DNA of 60,000 nucleotides, from NCBI GenBank assembly GCA_014529385.2, contig CM043958.1:155535293-155595292 (forward strand), given 5' to 3'. How positions within the stretch are numbered: position 1 is the first letter of the stretch; every line of letters begins with the position of its first letter. Origin of the DNA: Adiantum capillus-veneris. Taxonomy: Eukaryota > Streptophyta > Polypodiopsida > Polypodiales > Pteridaceae. The notes below the pieces were generated by a model. It made no database searches. It had not been told where the DNA came from and worked only from the letters and a program-made list of their open reading frames with translations. Of this stretch, positions 43,570-56,383 are shown piece after piece. Both the position numbers and the translations under genes were made by a program.

Positions 43570-45430
43570 AAAAGGTAAGCAAAAAGGATACCCTATGGCC
43601 TAAGGGCTGTAGGTTGCTCTATGTTGATGTGTGAAAGGATACCTTTAAAGCCAACAAGCGTCACAAAGGGACATCTTATGTCTCTAAGGCCATAGGGTAC
43701 TAAATGTAGATATTTCATGCAGAGTACATATAGATTTCTCAAGGTCAACTCATGGTGAGTATATATGTAGGTGTTTCATGATGAATATATGTACACCCTA
43801 TGTCCTTAGGTCCATAGGGTACTATGTGTAGGTGTTTTATGATTATAAGTATGTATATCTCCTATGGTGTTAGGGACATAGGGTGCTATGTAAAGGTAGT
43901 TCATGATGAGTATGTATACATAATATGTCCTTAGGGCCATAGGGTGCTATATATAGGTGTTTCATGATAAACATGTATACACCCTAGGGCATTAGGGCCA
44001 TAGGGTACTACATGTAAGTGTTTCATGAGATGAGTATGTATACATCCTATGGACTCGGTGCATATGATGCTTTATGTAGGTGTTTTGTGCTGAGTAAATA
44101 TACATCTTATGCCCTTAGGGCCACATGGCAATACGTGTGTTGTTTCATGATGGGTATATATACATCCTATGGCGTTAGGGCCATAGGGCACTATGTGTAG
44201 TTGTTTCATGATGGGTATATAGCATCCTATGGCCCTAAGTCCGTATGACGCTATATGTAGGTGTTTCACAATGAGTATGTATACATCCTATTCCATTAAG
44301 GCCATATGATGTTATACGTAGGTGTTTCACAATGAGTATGTGTACATCATATGACCGTAGGGCCATAAGATGCTTTATGTAGGTGTTTTTTGTTGAGTAT
44401 ATATAGATCCTATGGACTTTAGTCCATATGATGTTTTATTCAGGTGTTTTTTGTTGAGTAAATATACATCCTATGGATTAGGTCCATATTATGCTATATG
44501 TAGTTGTTTTATGATGGGTATGTAGCATCCTGTGGCCTTAGGGTCATATTATGCTATATGTAGGTGTTTTGTAATGAGTATGTATACATCCTATGGCCTT
44601 AGGGCCATATGATTCTATATGTAGGTGTTTCATGATGAGTATGTATACATCCTATGGTCTTAGGGACATATGATGCTATATGTAGGTGGTTCACAATAAG
44701 TAAATATACATGTTATGGCCTTAGAGACATATGCTACTACATGTAGGTGTTTCATGATGATGAGTATGTATATATCCTTTGGACATAGGGTTATGATGCT
44801 TTATGTAGGTGTTCTGCGTTGCGTAAATATACATCCTATGGCCTTAGGGCCACAGAGCACTACATGGGTTTTGTCATGATGAGTATATATACATCCTAAG
44901 GACCAAAGGCCATATAATGTTATACATTGGTGTATCTAGCTAAGTATATATAGGCCTTATAGAACTAGAACCACAAGGTACTATCTATTCGTGTTTTGTG
45001 GTGATCTATATATAAATCCTATGGCCTTTGGTCATAGGGTGCTATATATAGTTGTTTCTTGGATGAGCATATATACATCCTATGGATTTAGGGCCATAGG
45101 GTGTTCTATGTAGGTGATCAAAAAGGGCGTCATGCATCCCAAAGACAAGGCACTACATGGGTTGTGTCATGATGAGTATATATACATCCTATGGACCAAA
45201 GGCCATATGATGCTACACATTGGTGTTTCTAGCTAAGTATATATAGGCCTTATAGAACTAGGACCACAAGGTACTATCTATTCGTGTTTTTTGGTGATCT
45301 ATATATATATCCTATGGCCTTTGGTCATAGGGTGCTATATATAGTTGTTTCATGGATGAGCATATATACATCCTATGGATTTAGGGCCATAGGGTGTTCT
45401 ATGTAGGTGATAAAAAATGGCGTCAGGCAT
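43570..45430. repeat. ~61-bp minisatellite, about 28 units
   Basis: The unit resembles GTAGGTGTTTCATGATGAGT, then ATGTATACATCCTATGGCCT and TAGGGCCATAGGGTGCTAT. Successive GTGTTTCATGATG-like anchors lie 58-64 bp apart from about 43,714 onward. Each unit has CCTATGGC...GCCATAGG, an inverted pair. A 293-bp block from 44,861 is repeated from 45,154 with few changes, a higher-order unit. Small ORFs are not conserved. Confidence 0.88.
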
Positions 45431-45702
45431 CCCAAACATAGACCCTATGGACCTGGGTCCATGTGCTCATGTTTCATGCGCAAATATGCACATGCTTTTT
45501 CCCATAATGTCGTATATGTGATTTATGTTTGGATCACAAATTTAATTTTGTAAGATTTGCAAAATGATTTTAGAAAGAAAGAGCCCGTCAGCATGTAAGG
45601 GGGTACGTAAGAGCCGCATATTGTGCCATGTGGTTCATCCATAGTCATTGATCTTATGCCACGTGGAATATCCACAACCATTGATCCTATCTAGGGTCCC
45701 CG

Positions 45703-46187
45703 CATTAGGAAGAGAATGAGGTCTAGGAGGGCCTCTTTATTTGGCAGTTTAAGGAAGTCAAACCTATAGTATTAAGAAAGTAATCAAAGGACAGCTTTTG
45801 AATTCAAAGAGGCAAACGACTAGTTTATTTGAATTCAAAGTTTCACCCCAAAATCTAATTTAAAATCTAGCAAGTAAAACCATATCATGTAGCATATCTA
45901 TGGAAAGAGATCAACGAGTAGATTGAAAATCTATGACCTCTGCTCAAATCAAAGATCATATGTGAAAGTTATGGAAGGCCAAAAATCATAAAGTTGTCCA
46001 CCTTCTTTTTTTTTTTTTTTGGGGGGGGGGGGGGGGGGGCGAATTGCATCCTTTGATCATACTTACACCTCTTACACACCCACCATTCTTGCACACATAG
46101 CGTACACCTATTCGTCAAAAGGTTAATCACCTCCATAAGCTCATGGCTAATAAAGAGGCCCTCCTACACCCCATCCTCTTCCTAATG
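45703..46187. repeat. 485-bp foldback with 38-bp inverted ends
   Basis: 45,703-45,740 (CATTAGGAAGAG...GGAGGGCCTCTTTAT) is the reverse complement of 46,150-46,187 with about four mismatches. The interior is AT-rich with no ORF and contains a T16G19 tract. No clear target duplication was found. It could be a MITE or a remnant. Confidence 0.65.
46005..46039. repeat. T-run followed by 19-G run
   Basis: About 16 T followed by 19 G. The length may be affected by sequencing. Confidence 0.85.
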
Positions 46188-47468
46188 GTCTCAAGTAGTC
46201 CCGTGGATGTACATCCATCTAATATGTTTACGTCTTTGAAGGGACAAAAAAAATGACGGTACGCACGTTTTCATGATTGAATGTGTGACCGCATTGTGTA
46301 TGTGCAACTTTGCAACCCTTTTTGCAAATGCACACCAACACCTTTGCAACCCATTCTAGTATATGCCCACTTGTTCAAATGCTTAATTTCAAAATATGTG
46401 TATGTTGCACGCATGTCCACACTTTCAAAACATGTGGAACCTATGTGCAATTGCACATGCATATTAAAAAAAGCTAAAAATTTTGAGATTTTTTTTTTTT
46501 TTTTTTTTTTTTGGCTTACCCCAATTTTTTTAAAATGAGTTTTCAAGTCCCCTAGTCAATATTGCACCAAAAATAGCACACTTTTTTTTAAGAGAAAAAT
46601 TCTCAAATTATAGTATATTTTTTAGTATGGAAATTGGGTTCTGGGACACCAAAACTGACCATGGGTATCATTCTGCTCACCGCAATGAGACATGAACACT
46701 AGCAAAACCTTGTGACAACATTTTAAAAAAAATCCATACTCTTTTTATATCCTGAATCATCTCGCAATTTCAAAAGCGACGATATAGGTCTCGCCATGTG
46801 AAACCCCTTTACCATAGCCATTTGGAAATAGGAGGGTACCTGACAGGTCGCTAGGCCCTAATCAATTGAGAAAAGCATGGTCAAGATAGACAAGAATTCT
46901 AATGGATAGACTCTCATCACCAAGTAACTTGAGTCTGATCCATCAAAAAGGTTTCCTAGCCCTGTCTCGCAGGAAAATCATGAACTAACACAATAATCTA
47001 ACGTTCCTAATTATCACCCTCCAAAAGAGAGAAATCCCATTTTTTCCCCATAATTTTCAGAGGCATGTACAATTGGGACTTCTCGACTCTTGGCACAATG
47101 AGTCTCTAGTTTCTCTTCTTCTATCAATGAGGAGTGGAGAGTTTTTCGACTAACCGAGACCACCCATCCTTGACTAGAAACCTGAGCCACTCTCTACTTT
47201 CCACCCCCCACACACACACTTTGTTTAGCTTGTTTTCTAATTACTACAACATGATTGTTCATACACAAAGTTCCTTTTTATGGTTTCCATCACAAGTTTG
47301 TTACGACAACCCTTAAACCATTATCAAATAGGCACTAAGAAAATATTTCTTAAAAGAAAAACAACATATAACTTCTTCATTGAAATATCCAAACCCCAAG
47401 AGTTCACTCCTCTTGGTGAGTTTTTATTTCTCTCAGTGCCTTTAGTTGCCCATACAACTAAATTGTCC
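46188..47468. other. Non-coding stretch
   Basis: No gene supported. Contains a T-run at 46,487-46,512 and a short CA repeat near 47,212. Confidence 0.45.
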
Positions 47469-49532
47469 TACAACTTGGGTACAAGCCCGGAGTGACAAGC
47501 CCGGAGTGACTAACTTACAACCTAGGCACTAACCCACAAGTATTATCTTGCATTCTGGGCACCAACCCGCAAGATGTGTGCAACCATATGCCCTGCTTTA
47601 GTGTTCACTTTGTTGAGCTCTCCTCCCTGGATATCAAAGGGAGTTTTGACTATATCAATATAGGATTTTTGAATGAAGAAGATTCGAGAGTTCTTCTACT
47701 AGTAGGCAAACATTTTTCTTTCCTATGAGCAAAAAAATTACTTTCCAAACAATCTTTCCCAATTAATACAATATAAAAAAATTAACAAGTTCAATTGATG
47801 TGGTTTTGAATTGGGAATGACCCAATGTTTAGGTAGTTTTTCCCTTCCTATTTACTCATGATACAAGGAACAAAAAAAAAATCCTACCTTTTCTTGAGCA
47901 ATAACATCACTTTGTGGGATAAGTGGCACATCCTCATTCATCAGGGCCTTTCCTTTGCCTTTACCATCACTGGTTTTGGCTTTGAGATCGTGTGATCCAC
48001 CATAGAGAGTTCTCTTGGGTGCCATCCCCAATACTAGATACTTAACTTAACTTGAGAAGTTGTAAGCTAAAGTATAAGAATCGAATGGAAGTAGGGTAAA
48101 TGATTATAAGTATTTTAATTCCAAAACATATAGGGTTATTCCACACATAAAATCAAAAACATATACTTTCTTTCTCTTGACATAATCTTATGATAAACAT
48201 GCGTTATAATTCATATACTAATCACATGATTAATCACTTATATCTACTTGCAAGAACAATCCATCATTTTAATTGGACAAACTTCTTGAATATGATTACC
48301 TAATTCATGCAAGCATCTAGGTTACATTGATGAGGAATTATGCATGCAGTCAACACAACTGATTATGTAATCGAGTAGCAAGACCTTAATTACTTTATAA
48401 TATAGAGAAATTACCATAAAATAGGTATAATTATTGTTGATTTCCAATTGAGGATAGGTAACTAAGAGAATATCATTTGATGCTAGAGTAGCAATTGGAA
48501 AGGATTCCAATTGAGTAGTAATAATATGGTAGCAATTGGAAAGGATTCCAAATGAATAATAATAACTTGACTAAAATAATAGATTTACATTACCCAAATG
48601 TGCTTTGGAGTTATTGATCTCTCACAGATTTGATGCAGTAGTCGCCAAGTTGTTTGTTACAGCAGCAGAGCTCCCTTCTCGCAAGTGTGTTCAAGTGTGT
48701 GTAGAAGTGAGTGGGAATGCTTTTTATATAGATTTTGGAGGTTCCTTGTTTCTCAAATCAGCCCCATACCTCCCCTACTCACCCCCTCTTGATAAAAACA
48801 TGTGTAGGGGTGTCACAAGCTCCCACTTAGTCATTAGAGGTGTCCCTCTTTACCCTTTTGGGTGATACACCTCATGTAGTGTCCCCATGCTCATAGTCAA
48901 TTATTCCATAAGAGACAGGTCCATGGATATGTTCATTTATGGGTATACCTACACATACACATGCACATAACGCCCATGCACATGCATACACATACATACA
49001 TAACGCCCATGCACATGCATACACATACATACCTTAGACTTAAGAATTTATTTATTGACACTAGGATGAAAATTAATTGTCTAGAGTGACCTTGGCTTAT
49101 TTATTGACACTAGGATGAAAATTAATTGTCTAGAGTGACCTTGGCTTATCAGAATTTAATTCTGAAAGTTGCTTTTAAACAAGAAGCTTGAGGATGACAA
49201 GTGAAGGTGTTAGATACACAAACCTAGTAAATTTAGCAGTTTTTAGAACAAGTATCTATTTTTATCGAAATTTAGGAGATGGAGTAGATTTAGACGAGAC
49301 GATCACATCTAGGTGGGTGCAAGCACCTCAAAACTTTCTATTTTTGGACAAAAATGATTAAAAAAAGTTAAAATTTTTAATTTTTTTAAAATCTTACAAC
49401 AATATATTTATCATTAGCTCATCAGCGGTGGAAAAACTATAAAAATAATAAATTTTTGTTTATGACTAGAATGGCCTGATATGTATTCCTTTACATGGAA
49501 ATCCCCTCTCCAAGGGTGATAGAGACCTTACA
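47469..49532 (-). repeat. Left terminal repeat (3' LTR) of outer gypsy element
   Basis: About 2.06 kb, collinear with 57,590-59,631. On the minus strand it starts TGTAAGGTCTC right after the purine tract GTTGGGGAGAA. It has a private 49-bp tandem duplication (49,052 and 49,101) and a duplicated string around GCACATAACGCCC (48,965-49,025). It also holds a short conserved ORF at 48,025-47,887 and a possible tRNA-Arg-like primer site (TTGGCGACTACTGC) near 48,640, so part of it may be leader and gag start rather than LTR. Confidence 0.75.
47887..48025 (-). CDS. Short conserved ORF in terminal repeat (possible gag start)
   Basis: Minus strand MAPKRTLYGGSHDLKAKTSD, then GKGKGKALMNEDVPLIPQSD and VIAQEK, followed by GTAGG, a possible splice donor. 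The right copy (58,126-57,990) encodes MTPKRTRYGGSHDHEARTSD with the rest nearly the same. Basic, G/K-rich starts followed by VPLIPQ are reminiscent of gypsy gag N-termini. Conservation of frame in both copies supports real coding. It is truncated soon after. Confidence 0.45.
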
Positions 49533-49739
49533 TTCTCCCCAACTTGAAGAATTGAAATGTCCTCATCTAAAAGGTAAGTTCGGATGATCTTTAAGGAGAG
49601 ATGTTTCATCTTCCCACATTGCATCTTCTTTAGGGAAATATTTCCATTTGACAAGGTGTTCGATGATGTTTCTATTCCTATGTGTTTTCTCTCCTGAGTT
49701 TCCAAGATATAGTCAGGTTGAAGTTCAAGGACTCCTTGG
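49533..49739 (-). pseudogene. Integrase C-terminal chromodomain-like end
   Basis: Minus strand DYILETQERKHRNRNIIEHL, then VKWKYFPKEDAMWEDETSLL and KDHPNLPFR. The V-K-W-K-x-F/Y-P and W-E-D-E signature is the chromodomain tail of plant gypsy integrases, which steers insertion to certain chromatin. A frameshift lies near 49,680. The preceding part of the frame is at 57,059-57,589, beyond the nested element. The frame ends just before the purine tract and terminal repeat. Confidence 0.75.
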
Positions 49740-49744
49740 GTTAG

Positions 49745-50665
49745 TGTTAGCAACGAATAACACAGGCTACGCCGCAAGCCGGAGATATGCTATGGATGTG
49801 CACAATATTTCCCACTCACTTTGTATAAGGTCTTGGGCTCATTGGGAGTTCCAAAGTTGTATATGCTACCTAGAGGGCTCAAACTTAAACCCATAGTAGA
49901 AGGGATTGTGGTGAAAGCCTTTATAAGGAAGGTTTTATGCAAGGAGGCTTCATTCTTGAGTATCCACTCTTGAGGATCCACTTTTGAGAGCTCTCTCTTT
50001 CTTGAGTTTTCACTCTATGGATGGACTATCCTTGAGCTTAATGCCCATGATTAAGAGGTTAGTACTAATCCATTGTAATTAGAGAAGAATTCTTAATCTA
50101 ATCTCTACTTTCTTCATTAGTCTACTTCTTCTATATTCCATTATGTCATGAAGTAGTTTCACCTTTCTCATTATTCTAGATTTGAGTGTGTGTGATGAAT
50201 TCTTGCTTATGGACCACTCCTATCCTTCTATGAGCATTCGATTTGCGATATTTAGCATCTCTAATTAGGTTGATTAAGTTGGTTCTTAATCTTGTGATTA
50301 GGGTATGTGCCCTATTGTTTTCTTGTGTGTGGATGGGTTTTATGAAACTCTAGCACCATTCACCTTGTATGTGTAGCTTTTGATCAAGTTCCTTGATTGG
50401 CATGTGGTGATTGGAGAGGCCAACACCAATGCAATTATTGTGTGCTTGTCATGAGTGTGTTTAGAGATTCTAATCTATGGTAAGTCATACTTCGATGGGC
50501 TTAATTTGTGTAGGTGATGCTTGATTGATGATGTGACTAGAGTTAGTGATTAATGGCTAATCATTCGATGCTCGTGCTTTCATGCCCTAGCCGGGTTGCT
50601 GATCCTAGGATTGATAATTTTGTTGGTCTTGGGTTGATTAGGCTATGCTACGATTGCCCCCAACA
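49745..50665 (+). repeat. 5' LTR of nested element
   Basis: TGTTAGCAAC to CCCCCAACA. A TATA-like TTGTATAAGG lies at 49,821 in both LTRs. Confidence 0.92.
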
Positions 50666-50688
50666 TTTGGCGTCGTTTTCGGGGATCG
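50666..50688 (+). other. Primer-binding site, tRNA-Asp type
   Basis: TTTGGCGTCGTTTTCGGGGA follows the LTR directly and matches the plant Athila/Tat site TTTGGCGCCGTTGCCGGGGA with three changes. Confidence 0.8.
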
Positions 50689-53371
50689 ATTATCTAAGCT
50701 AGTGAGTATAGGATGTTTAGAATAGAGTAATTTTACTACTAATTTCATTGCTTTTGAGTGTGTGTAACTCAATTTTGGTTTGATTTGATGATGTTTGTGC
50801 AAGTAATTAAAGCTAATTGTGGAGTTATGAATACCCTAAACCCCCAATTTCACTAATTTCACACTAACCTTTACTAATTTCGCTTCATTTCTATGCTAAT
50901 TATACTAATTCCATGCTAATTTTTGACTAACTTTTCAAACTTAACCGCGAACATTTGATGTGAAATGTATGATTAATCCCCTTATAAAAGGTGGAATCAT
51001 CACTCTAATCAAGTTAATTGTGCTAATTTATGCCTAATTTGATGATTTGAGTATTTGAGTTTTGACCTACAATGGTCAATTTTGGAGCCGATTTGATGGT
51101 GCACACACTTGTGTGTGCAATGATGCATCTTTGCGTCCAGCAAAGGAATAGCTTGGAATGTGATTATGATGTAAGTACACTCACTTGCTCATGTCAATTC
51201 TTGATTGATTAATGTGGTTCAATGTGAGCTAATTATTTGCTAAAATAAGGTGTGTAAATCAATTAACCTACACTTTGCACCTAATTTGATTCACTTGGAA
51301 TGGAATTGATGGGTCAAATTTTGACTAATGAACTTTGTGTGTGTCAAGATACTGCTTAATTCTCATCAAGAATTCATGTGTGTGCATAAAAATCATTGTG
51401 TGTGTAATGCACCAAAGAAGGAAAAAACTGTCAAAAAATTCAAGTGTGTGTGCACCTAATCTTGAGTGTGTGTGCATGCATAGAAATCAATGAAATTGAT
51501 GGTATATGAGTATGCGATCATGTAATTGATGTGTATGTTAGGCTAATTCAATAAATGGATAAGCCTAATTGCCAAAAATTTGGGCACAATTGAGTGTGTG
51601 TGCCTATCTAAGACCACTTGATTTTCTATGATTGATGGTCAATTAGGGCACCTAAATGATTTTTTATTATGAAATGTTCATGAAAAATGTGCACAATGAT
51701 TAGGTGTAAGCTTAAACGCATTGCCAATTGAGCCAAATTTGAACAATCAATAAGGACACCAAATCTATAAACGATGGAATTTTCTCTCGAAGATGGATGC
51801 CTAATTTTTGAGTGTGTGCATTGCTTGATTGTATCAAAATAGTGACAATTTTTTTGAAAATTGAGCATGCATGCATTCAATTATGCTTGATTGAGCTTTC
51901 AATTTGAGCATTACAATGTGAAATTGATGGATTATGTGCATAAATTTTTGTTCTAAATTTGGGTGTGTGTGCTAATCAATGGCATGGGCAATCCAATGAG
52001 TAAATGAATAATTGGTATTTTGTAACCAATTATGATGATTAATTGGGCCGAATAGTTGCTATGTGTGTCACAATTGGCTTTGAGAATTGACATAGACCAC
52101 CCAATTGGTACTCAATTGTGTAGATTTTTAGTGTATTGCCATGCTAATGATGAATCAATTTGATGAACGTGGGAAAAGTGCACTAATGTGTGTACCTATG
52201 CAGTGGCATTATCTATCCAAATGGAATGAATGATTGGTGTTGATCACTAATCATAATTATTGAGTAGACCTAAACATTTGTGTGTATGTCATCAAAACAA
52301 TTGGGATGAATGACTCAATTTCACATAATTGAGAATGATTGTATGTATCACCATTGAGTTGTGTGCCAATTTGATTGAAAATAGTGAAAATTTCAATGAT
52401 TTTGCATGTGCAAATGCCATAAGTTATAGTGTGTTACCTCACATACCAAAATGACAAATCTAAGCTGGTTTGGATTATTTAAGCTATTGGAGATGAGCAA
52501 TCTATTTTGCAATGATTAAAATCTGTTTAAAAACTAGCTAGGTTGATGTGAACCTGGTATTTTATGCGTGACATGCAATCAAGCTACATACATGGTATTT
52601 ATGCTTGAAATGAGAGGGTTTAGTGCAAACAATGTATGATTTGACTATGTAAGTTGATTTCACTAGGATACAATGAGGTTCAAATGACATCACAAATTGT
52701 GTGTCTATGCATTATGGATGAATGTCAAAAAAAATTGTGTACAAAGAGTCATGATTGAGCTTTTGCTCGCATGGTGAAATTTTGGCTAAATTATGGGAGG
52801 GAGCTTTACATATGCACTTGCATTTGTGCCTCCATCTTGGCCAATGACTCATTGGAAGCACTCGATTGCACTTTGAATAGTCACATGGTTCACGATATTT
52901 TTTCATTAACTGCCTTGAATGCTGAAGAGTTAAGGTACAAACACACACTCATTTTCTCTTATTCCACCATGGAATCAAGCCCTTAACAAAAAAAATTTAA
53001 AAAAGAAAAAAAAACACACACACAAGGAGCACTATTGACTGGCTCTACCTACAAAACAATACACACACCCTTGCTTTTGTTGCTGACAGCTTTTTATTCA
53101 CTTTCTTGGCTCCACCCTAAAATAGTGTGCACCAGGTCACCAACTCGGCCCATTGATGGTGCCAATTGGCCCTCTCTTTCTCACACACACACACACACAT
53201 TGGTCCCATGACGGTTCGCTAGGTTGTAACAACCTCTCTTTGGTTGCTCTCAGTTAAGATCCAACCATTGGGGGCACACGATCCTCACTCTCAATCCCTG
53301 ATTTTAGTGTATAATGACAAAAATAGCGGGCCCAACCACACGTGCCTAACCGGGTACACTCCATCGGTTGA
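50689..53371 (+). other. Non-coding interior of nested element, left part
   Basis: No supported gene. AT-rich, with frequent TGTGTGTG and TTGATT words; contains (AC)n at 53,172-53,190. Confidence 0.55.
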
Positions 53372-54062
53372 CTGAACCCCACACACAAATCCATTTCAAA
53401 GTGCAAGTTGATCAACAAAGATGCAATTGAGGATGTGCGTCGAGAAGTCCAAATCAGGCATCATCTGACTGGCCAACCTAACATCATTGACCTCAAAGGT
53501 GCTTATGAGGATAAATACTTTGTGCATTTGGTGACGGAGCTTTGTGCTGGTGGTGAATTATATGACCGTATTATCTCCAAAGGAAAGTACATAAAAAGAG
53601 CTGCAGCTTCATTATTCAGGACAGTAGTGCAAGTTATTCAAACATGTTATTCCCTCAATGTAATGCATCGTGATCTGAAACCTGAAATTTTTCTCTTTTT
53701 AAGCAAGGATGAAGGATCTCCTTTGAAGACCACAGATTTTGGGCTATCTGTGTTTTTCAAGCCAGGCAAGACACTCAAAGACATTATGGGTAGAGCATAT
53801 TATGTTGCTCTAGAGGTTCTTCGTAGAAATTATGGTCCAGAGGTAGACTTATGGTGGAGTGTTGGTGTCTTACTATACATTCTTCTTAGTGGTGTTCCCG
53901 CATTCTGGGCAGAGTTAGAGCAGGATATCTTCAAAGAAATGCTGGAGGGAAATGTAGATCTGTCAAGTGACCCCTAGCCATCTATCTCTTTTGGCCCTAA
54001 GGACCTTGTGAGGAAGATGTTGAAGAATGCACAAATGACATTCCTTGCACCAAAAATTTAGA
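53372..54062 (+). pseudogene. Captured calcium-dependent protein kinase (CDPK) kinase-domain fragment
   Basis: CDPKs are plant Ser/Thr kinases switched on by calcium through C-terminal EF-hands. Homology starts at [20 protein letters not shown] (after the glycine loop and VAIK Lys) and runs through [73 protein letters not shown] and [16 protein letters not shown]. In the 53,408-53,977 frame, HRD is at residues 87-89 and DFG at 110-112. Damage: the HRDLKPEN Asn is Ile (residue 94), APE is ALE, and the Trp of DPWPS is a stop at 53,975. Similarity continues past it (KDLVRKMLKNA) to about 54,062. No glycine loop, autoinhibitory region or EF-hands. No intron is seen within 690 bp. It lies in the middle of an LTR element. 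Confidence 0.92.
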
Positions 54063-56100
54063 TTCTTTGAATGACCATGGGAGAGCAGTGAAATTTCAAG
54101 CTTGTGATTGATTGTGAATTGCATTTTTGCTTGTGTTGAATTTCCAAATGATTAAGAGCACTAATGATTTGAGTTGTTTTGAAGGGATGTGACAAGGTTG
54201 AACTTCTATTGGTCCAAGAAGGGGTCATTGCAATGTATTGCAAAATGTGGCTATTTAGAGCCATTTTAATTCTTTGGATTAAAAGTTGTATACATGCTAG
54301 CTCATAGCTTGGTCTAAAGTGAAAATGTTTTCATTTGAGCTAGTGTTTACCCAAATTTTTTTAGAGCTTTCAAGTAAAATTTGGCTATTGAGAGCCGTTT
54401 AATTTCATTCCATTAAAAGTTGAAGTCATCTCTAGCTCATAGCTTGCTCTAAAAGTGTGAAATTTCATGAGCTAGTTGTTAGCCAACTTTTTTGGAGAGC
54501 TTTAAAAAATGTAAAATTTGGCTTTCAAGAGCCACTTCAAATTCATTCAAAAAATTGCATTATTTCTAGCTCTTAGCTTGTTTTAAATTGCATATTTCAA
54601 TTGATCTAGCACTTAAACAATTTTTAATTCACGCATGAGAGACTTTAGATTGCAAAATTTGCTTATTTAGAAGCATTTTATCTCTCAATGTTGACATGTA
54701 TGTATAAATTTGCTACAAAGAGCACCATGTGCATAACCAAAGGCACTTTTTTTCCCTTGGGTTTTTTCCCTTTGGTAAATTCAAATTTGCAAGACCCTAG
54801 CTTTAGGTTTTCATTAATGCTTTTTGTGTGTTTTTTGGATTTCAAATAAATGGCTTTTGTAGCTTGTGTTTACACTTAGCTTCAAAAAGCTTGGATTGTA
54901 AATAAAAGATTCAAGAAACTTCTCTACAAAAGAGTGGATGCTTGCTCAAGGATGCACAAAGAGCATGAATAATTGAAATCCTTCCATGATTTTTCTCTTT
55001 TGTTCATCTCTCCATTCTCTATGCTTGGCTTAAGTAATTTTTGCTTCTAAGCTATGGTTCTTTCATGTTCAAAAGTTAGGCATCCTAAATTTTCAACACT
55101 TTGCTTTGTGAATATTAACTTAGCAAAAAATTTATTTTATGTGTGCTAATCATAGGTAATTGGCCTTGACCTTAGGTTAATGTAGGTTCATTTCTCATTA
55201 GTCCTAGACTCTTAGTGATAATCTTAATACTCTATTCATTTTTAACATGACCTAGGGCTATCATTAGGTTTTTTAGTCCTTTAGTCTAATTTCCATAAAT
55301 ACTCTCATGATGGAAGAAATAAAAAAGTGCTAAAAAATGAATCAATGAAGCAAAAAAGTGTCAAGAAAAAGTAGAAAAAATGCTACTAGACACATGAAAA
55401 TGAAAATTTATATATTATGTTGTGTCCATGTGAGGCCTAGTGCTTTATTGGCACTTGGCAGGCGAAGGGAATCACCTTGGATCGCTTGGTCAAGGCCCTC
55501 CTTGGGCTGATAGGGGTTAGCCATCGCCTTGGTAGGCTAGTAGATTCTTGGAACACCTTCTTGAGGGTTCAAGGACCGAGAGTCGTACCTAGACTTGCCT
55601 TGGGGTGGTAGCCTTGTGATGTGTTTTACTTTTCTTTATGAAATGATAAAAATAAACTCCATGAGCCTCAAAAAGATGTGACAATGTACTAATAGATTAG
55701 GAGCTTTTTTATAGCCCATAGACATGATAGACTTCAATGATTTATTAAGATTGGCCCCATAGTTTTTAGGCTAGTAAGTTTATGAACTTGCATTAGCTTA
55801 GGGTCATAATTGATTGCTTGTGTTTTATGCAAAAAACTCAAATTTCAAGTGGTTTAATCTTCACAATGGTTTGAGTGTTTTTTTTCTTTATGTTGTTTAG
55901 TTTTTGACTATGATTCACCCATCTTTTTGAAGCAAAATATTCACTTTGCATGATTGCTCATTGTACTTCATGTTTTTATCCTTATTGACCTTTTATACTC
56001 ATTACTTGTTCTTATGTTTTGCAGCTCAACATTTCTTCCATGGACTTGCTTTCTATCATGTCACCGTGTTTTGCTTCATCGGCACACAAGGACGTGCGTC
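54063..56100 (+). other. Non-coding interior of nested element, right part
   Basis: No supported gene. A diffuse repeat with GGCTATTTAGAGCC-like and CTAGCTCATAGCTT words recurs about every 115 bp at 54,247-54,600. Confidence 0.5.
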
Positions 56101-56102
56101 AA

Positions 56103-56118
56103 ATTTGAAAAGGCGGAA
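56103..56118 (+). other. Purine-rich tract before 3' LTR of nested element
   Basis: ATTTGAAAAGGCGGAA ends at the LTR start. It is weaker than a classic tract but in the right place. Confidence 0.5.
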
Positions 56119-56342
56119 TGTTAGCAGCAGCTAACACAAGCTACACCGAATATGCATCAAGCGGGAGATATGCTATGGATGTGCTTAATATTTTCCACTC
56201 ACTTTGTATAAGGTCTTGGGCTCTTGGGAGCTCCAAATTTATACATGCTACCTAGAGGGCTCAAACTAAAACCCATAGTAGAAGGGATTGTAGTGAAAGC
56301 CTTTATGCAAGGAGGCTTCATTCTTGAGGATCCACTTTTGAG

Positions 56343-56383
<41 letters not shown>

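Noticed and set aside
43570-45430. CRISPR-like array
   Set aside because: Units are contiguous and degenerate without unique spacers; this is a eukaryotic minisatellite.
53408-53977. Functional CDPK gene
   Set aside because: Lacks the glycine loop, catalytic Lys, autoinhibitory region and EF-hands; has a stop, an Asn to Ile change in HRDLKPEN and ALE for APE; and it lies inside an LTR element.
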